NCBI RefSeq assembly: GCF_011316935.1
Contig: NZ_WLYS01000004.1
Location: 186,001-250,000, forward strand
Reading direction: 5' to 3'
DNA length: 64,000 nt
DNA from: Sphingobacterium chungjuense
GTDB taxonomy: Bacteria; Bacteroidota; Bacteroidia; Sphingobacteriales; Sphingobacteriaceae
Below are positions 62,972 to 64,000 of the stretch, one piece after another (positions within the stretch are counted from its first letter, which is position 1; every line of letters begins with the position of its first letter). A program made the position numbers and the translations under genes. The notes under the pieces are model-generated. The model had not been told where the DNA came from and searched no databases. It was given only the letters and a program-made list of their open reading frames with translations.

Positions 62972-62979
62972 TATCTTTG
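62972..62979 (+). promoter_or_regulatory. -7 box of the HAD hydrolase gene (possible leaderless mRNA)
   Basis: A perfect TATCTTTG ends only four bases before the ATG at 62984, so transcription would begin at or near the start codon. The -33 element is not evident. Confidence 0.45.
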
Positions 62980-62983
62980 CAAC

Positions 62984-63685
62984 ATGTTTACTTATAAAAA
63001 AGACATCTTTTTTGATCTGGATCATACGATCTGGGATTTTGACCGCAACGCTAAGGAGACTTTACAGGATTTGTACGTAAAATACAAATTTGAAGATTTG
63101 TGCGGTGATGCCAACCCTCATCATTTTATCACCGCCTACACGAGCAACAACTACCGACTATGGGGCTTGTATCACCACAATCAAATCGACAAACCAACGC
63201 TTCGCCGATTACGGTTTGAAGACACTTTTACGGAGTTGGGAATTGATCCTAACTTATTTCCATGGGATTTTGAGGAGGAATATTTGGCGGTGTGCCCAAA
63301 TAAAACCAACTTATTCCCGAATGCGCATGAGACGCTTTCGTATTTGAAAGAACGCTATACATTGCATTTGATATCGAATGGTTTTCAAGAAGCTTGCGAA
63401 CGCAAGTTGGCCGGCAGCCAACTGGCTGATTATTTCGAAACGATCACGATCTCGGAGATAGTGGGCATTAATAAGCCCGATGCGAGGATATTCCAACATG
63501 CGTTGCAAGGGGGAAAAGCCAACCCAGATACGTCGATCATGATTGGCGATAATCTGGACGCGGATGTACGTGGCGCACAAAACTTCGGCATGGACGCGAT
63601 TTATTTTAATCCGCTTGTGGCAGAAGTGCCTAGTGACGTCCTGCATAGCATCACAGATTTAAAACAGCTGCAGAAGCTATTTTAA
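62984..63685 (+). CDS. yjjG: YjjG-family noncanonical pyrimidine nucleotidase (HAD superfamily)
   Basis: A 233-residue cytosolic phosphatase that in E. coli removes 5'-phosphate from noncanonical pyrimidine nucleotides. HAD motif I is DLDHT (Asp11, Asp13), motif II Ser in LHLISNGF, motif III Lys in GINKPDARIF, and motif IV IGDNLDADVRGAQNFG. The N-terminal FFDLDHTIWDFDRNAKETL is characteristic of the YjjG group. Confidence 0.9.
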   Translation: MFTYKKDIFFDLDHTIWDFDRNAKETLQDLYVKYKFEDLCGDANPHHFITAYTSNNYRLWGLYHHNQIDKPTLRRLRFEDTFTELGIDPNLFPWDFEEEYLAVCPNKTNLFPNAHETLSYLKERYTLHLISNGFQEACERKLAGSQLADYFETITISEIVGINKPDARIFQHALQGGKANPDTSIMIGDNLDADVRGAQNFGMDAIYFNPLVAEVPSDVLHSITDLKQLQKLF

Positions 63686-63713
63686 TAATACAGAACCCGT
63701 ACTGATCCCATAA

Positions 63714-63748
63714 AAAAAGCTCCTTCACATGGTGTGAAGGAGCTTTTC
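63714..63748. terminator. bidirectional terminator between yjjG and the DUF1080 gene
   Basis: A 15-bp perfect stem (AAAAGCTCCTTCACA with its complement), a 3-base loop, seven T on the minus strand and four on plus. It mainly ends the minus-strand gene. Confidence 0.9.
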
Positions 63749-63768
63749 TATTAGATGACATGTGGAAA

Positions 63769-64000
63769 TTACAACACTTTTACGGTGATGTTTCTCATCC
63801 ACACTTTATCGCCGTGATCTTGAAAACCGATCACACCAGATTTAGATTTGCCGCCTACGTTATTTAATAAGTGGAATGCCAAAGGCCATTTAGCTTCGCT
63901 AAATTTACTTGCTTGCAACATCTGAGTCCACTCTGGAGTCCATAAGGAGTACTCTACCACTTTCTCGTCGTTTTGGTAATGGGTTACTTTCCCTTTGTTT
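63769..64000 (-). CDS. DUF1080 (3-keto-disaccharide hydrolase-like) protein, 3' end only
   Basis: The frame is open from the window edge to a stop at 63769, about 76 codons. The visible C-terminus has HYQNDEKVVEYS, LWTPEW and the ending GVIGFQDHGDKVWMRNITVKVL-type pattern, which is the hallmark of the DUF1080 concanavalin-like domain (GxIGLQDHG...RNIxIK). Such proteins are secreted and linked to 3-keto-glycoside metabolism. The N-terminus, including any signal peptide, is outside. Confidence 0.88.
   Translation of the reverse strand, partial: NKGKVTHYQNDEKVVEYSLWTPEWTQMLQASKFSEAKWPLAFHLLNNVGGKSKSGVIGFQDHGDKVWMRNITVKVL

Noticed and set aside
1..64000. CRISPR arrays, prophage, intact insertion sequences
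   Set aside because: No regularly spaced repeats, no cas, phage structural, transposase or integrase genes were recognised on either strand.

Overview
The window looks like a chromosomal piece of a Bacteroidota bacterium, most likely Sphingobacteriaceae (Sphingobacterium/Pedobacter-like). The support is two SusC/SusD pairs, DUF4292, DUF3276 and DUF3823 family proteins, the rplM-rpsI-rpsB-tsf order, a ComEC without its C-terminal hydrolase domain, and promoter -7 boxes of the TAnnTTTG type. No rRNA, CRISPR array, intact insertion sequence or prophage was seen. Calls rest on reading motifs and gene order; no database search was run.

Layout. 1-5.8 kb (minus): truncated rseP, dxr, a membrane protein and a dipeptidyl peptidase IV, then a PUR-like nucleic-acid-binding protein. 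6.0-8.7 kb (plus): LiaF-like membrane protein, LytS-type kinase and LytTR regulator. 8.7-15.5 kb (minus): recQ, comEC, a helix-hairpin-helix/outer-membrane protein and a PorV/PorQ-like barrel. 15.6-17.9 kb: 2-hydroxyacid dehydrogenase and a DUF819 membrane protein. 17.9-22.9 kb (minus): thrA-thrB-thrC preceded by an unannotated Thr/Ile-rich leader peptide and mutually exclusive terminator/antiterminator hairpins, a textbook attenuator. 23-30 kb: cell-envelope genes (NlpC/P60, PRTase, MltD-like transglycosylase, TatA, EnvC-like activator, DUF4292 lipoprotein, TPR protein). 30.4-33.6 kb (minus): outer-membrane porin-like protein, MHS-type MFS transporter and a small membrane protein. 33.9-36.7 kb (plus): rplM, rpsI, rpsB, tsf.

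36.7-53.4 kb is the accessory part: a SusC/SusD/DUF3823 operon with no enzyme, a Gdx/SugE exporter, an unknown 135-residue protein, and an opposite-facing operon SusC-SusD-secreted amidohydrolase-amino acid permease, which suggests uptake and periplasmic cleavage of an amide-type compound rather than a glycan. A possibly frameshifted lipoprotein and tRNA-Met(CAT) close it.

53.6-64 kb is housekeeping again: START-like protein, LptF/G-type permease, ribBA, succinate-semialdehyde dehydrogenase, small beta-barrel, hemJ and hemE, a TPR membrane protein, an OmpR-type regulator and its kinase, a YjjG-type HAD nucleotidase, and the 3' end of a DUF1080 protein.

The most interesting elements are regulatory: the thr attenuator (22776-22910), a 19-bp perfect inverted repeat between hemE and hemJ, a compact leader before ribBA, and strong Shine-Dalgarno sequences on only a few genes (rpsI, rpsB, gabD) in a phylum that mostly lacks them.
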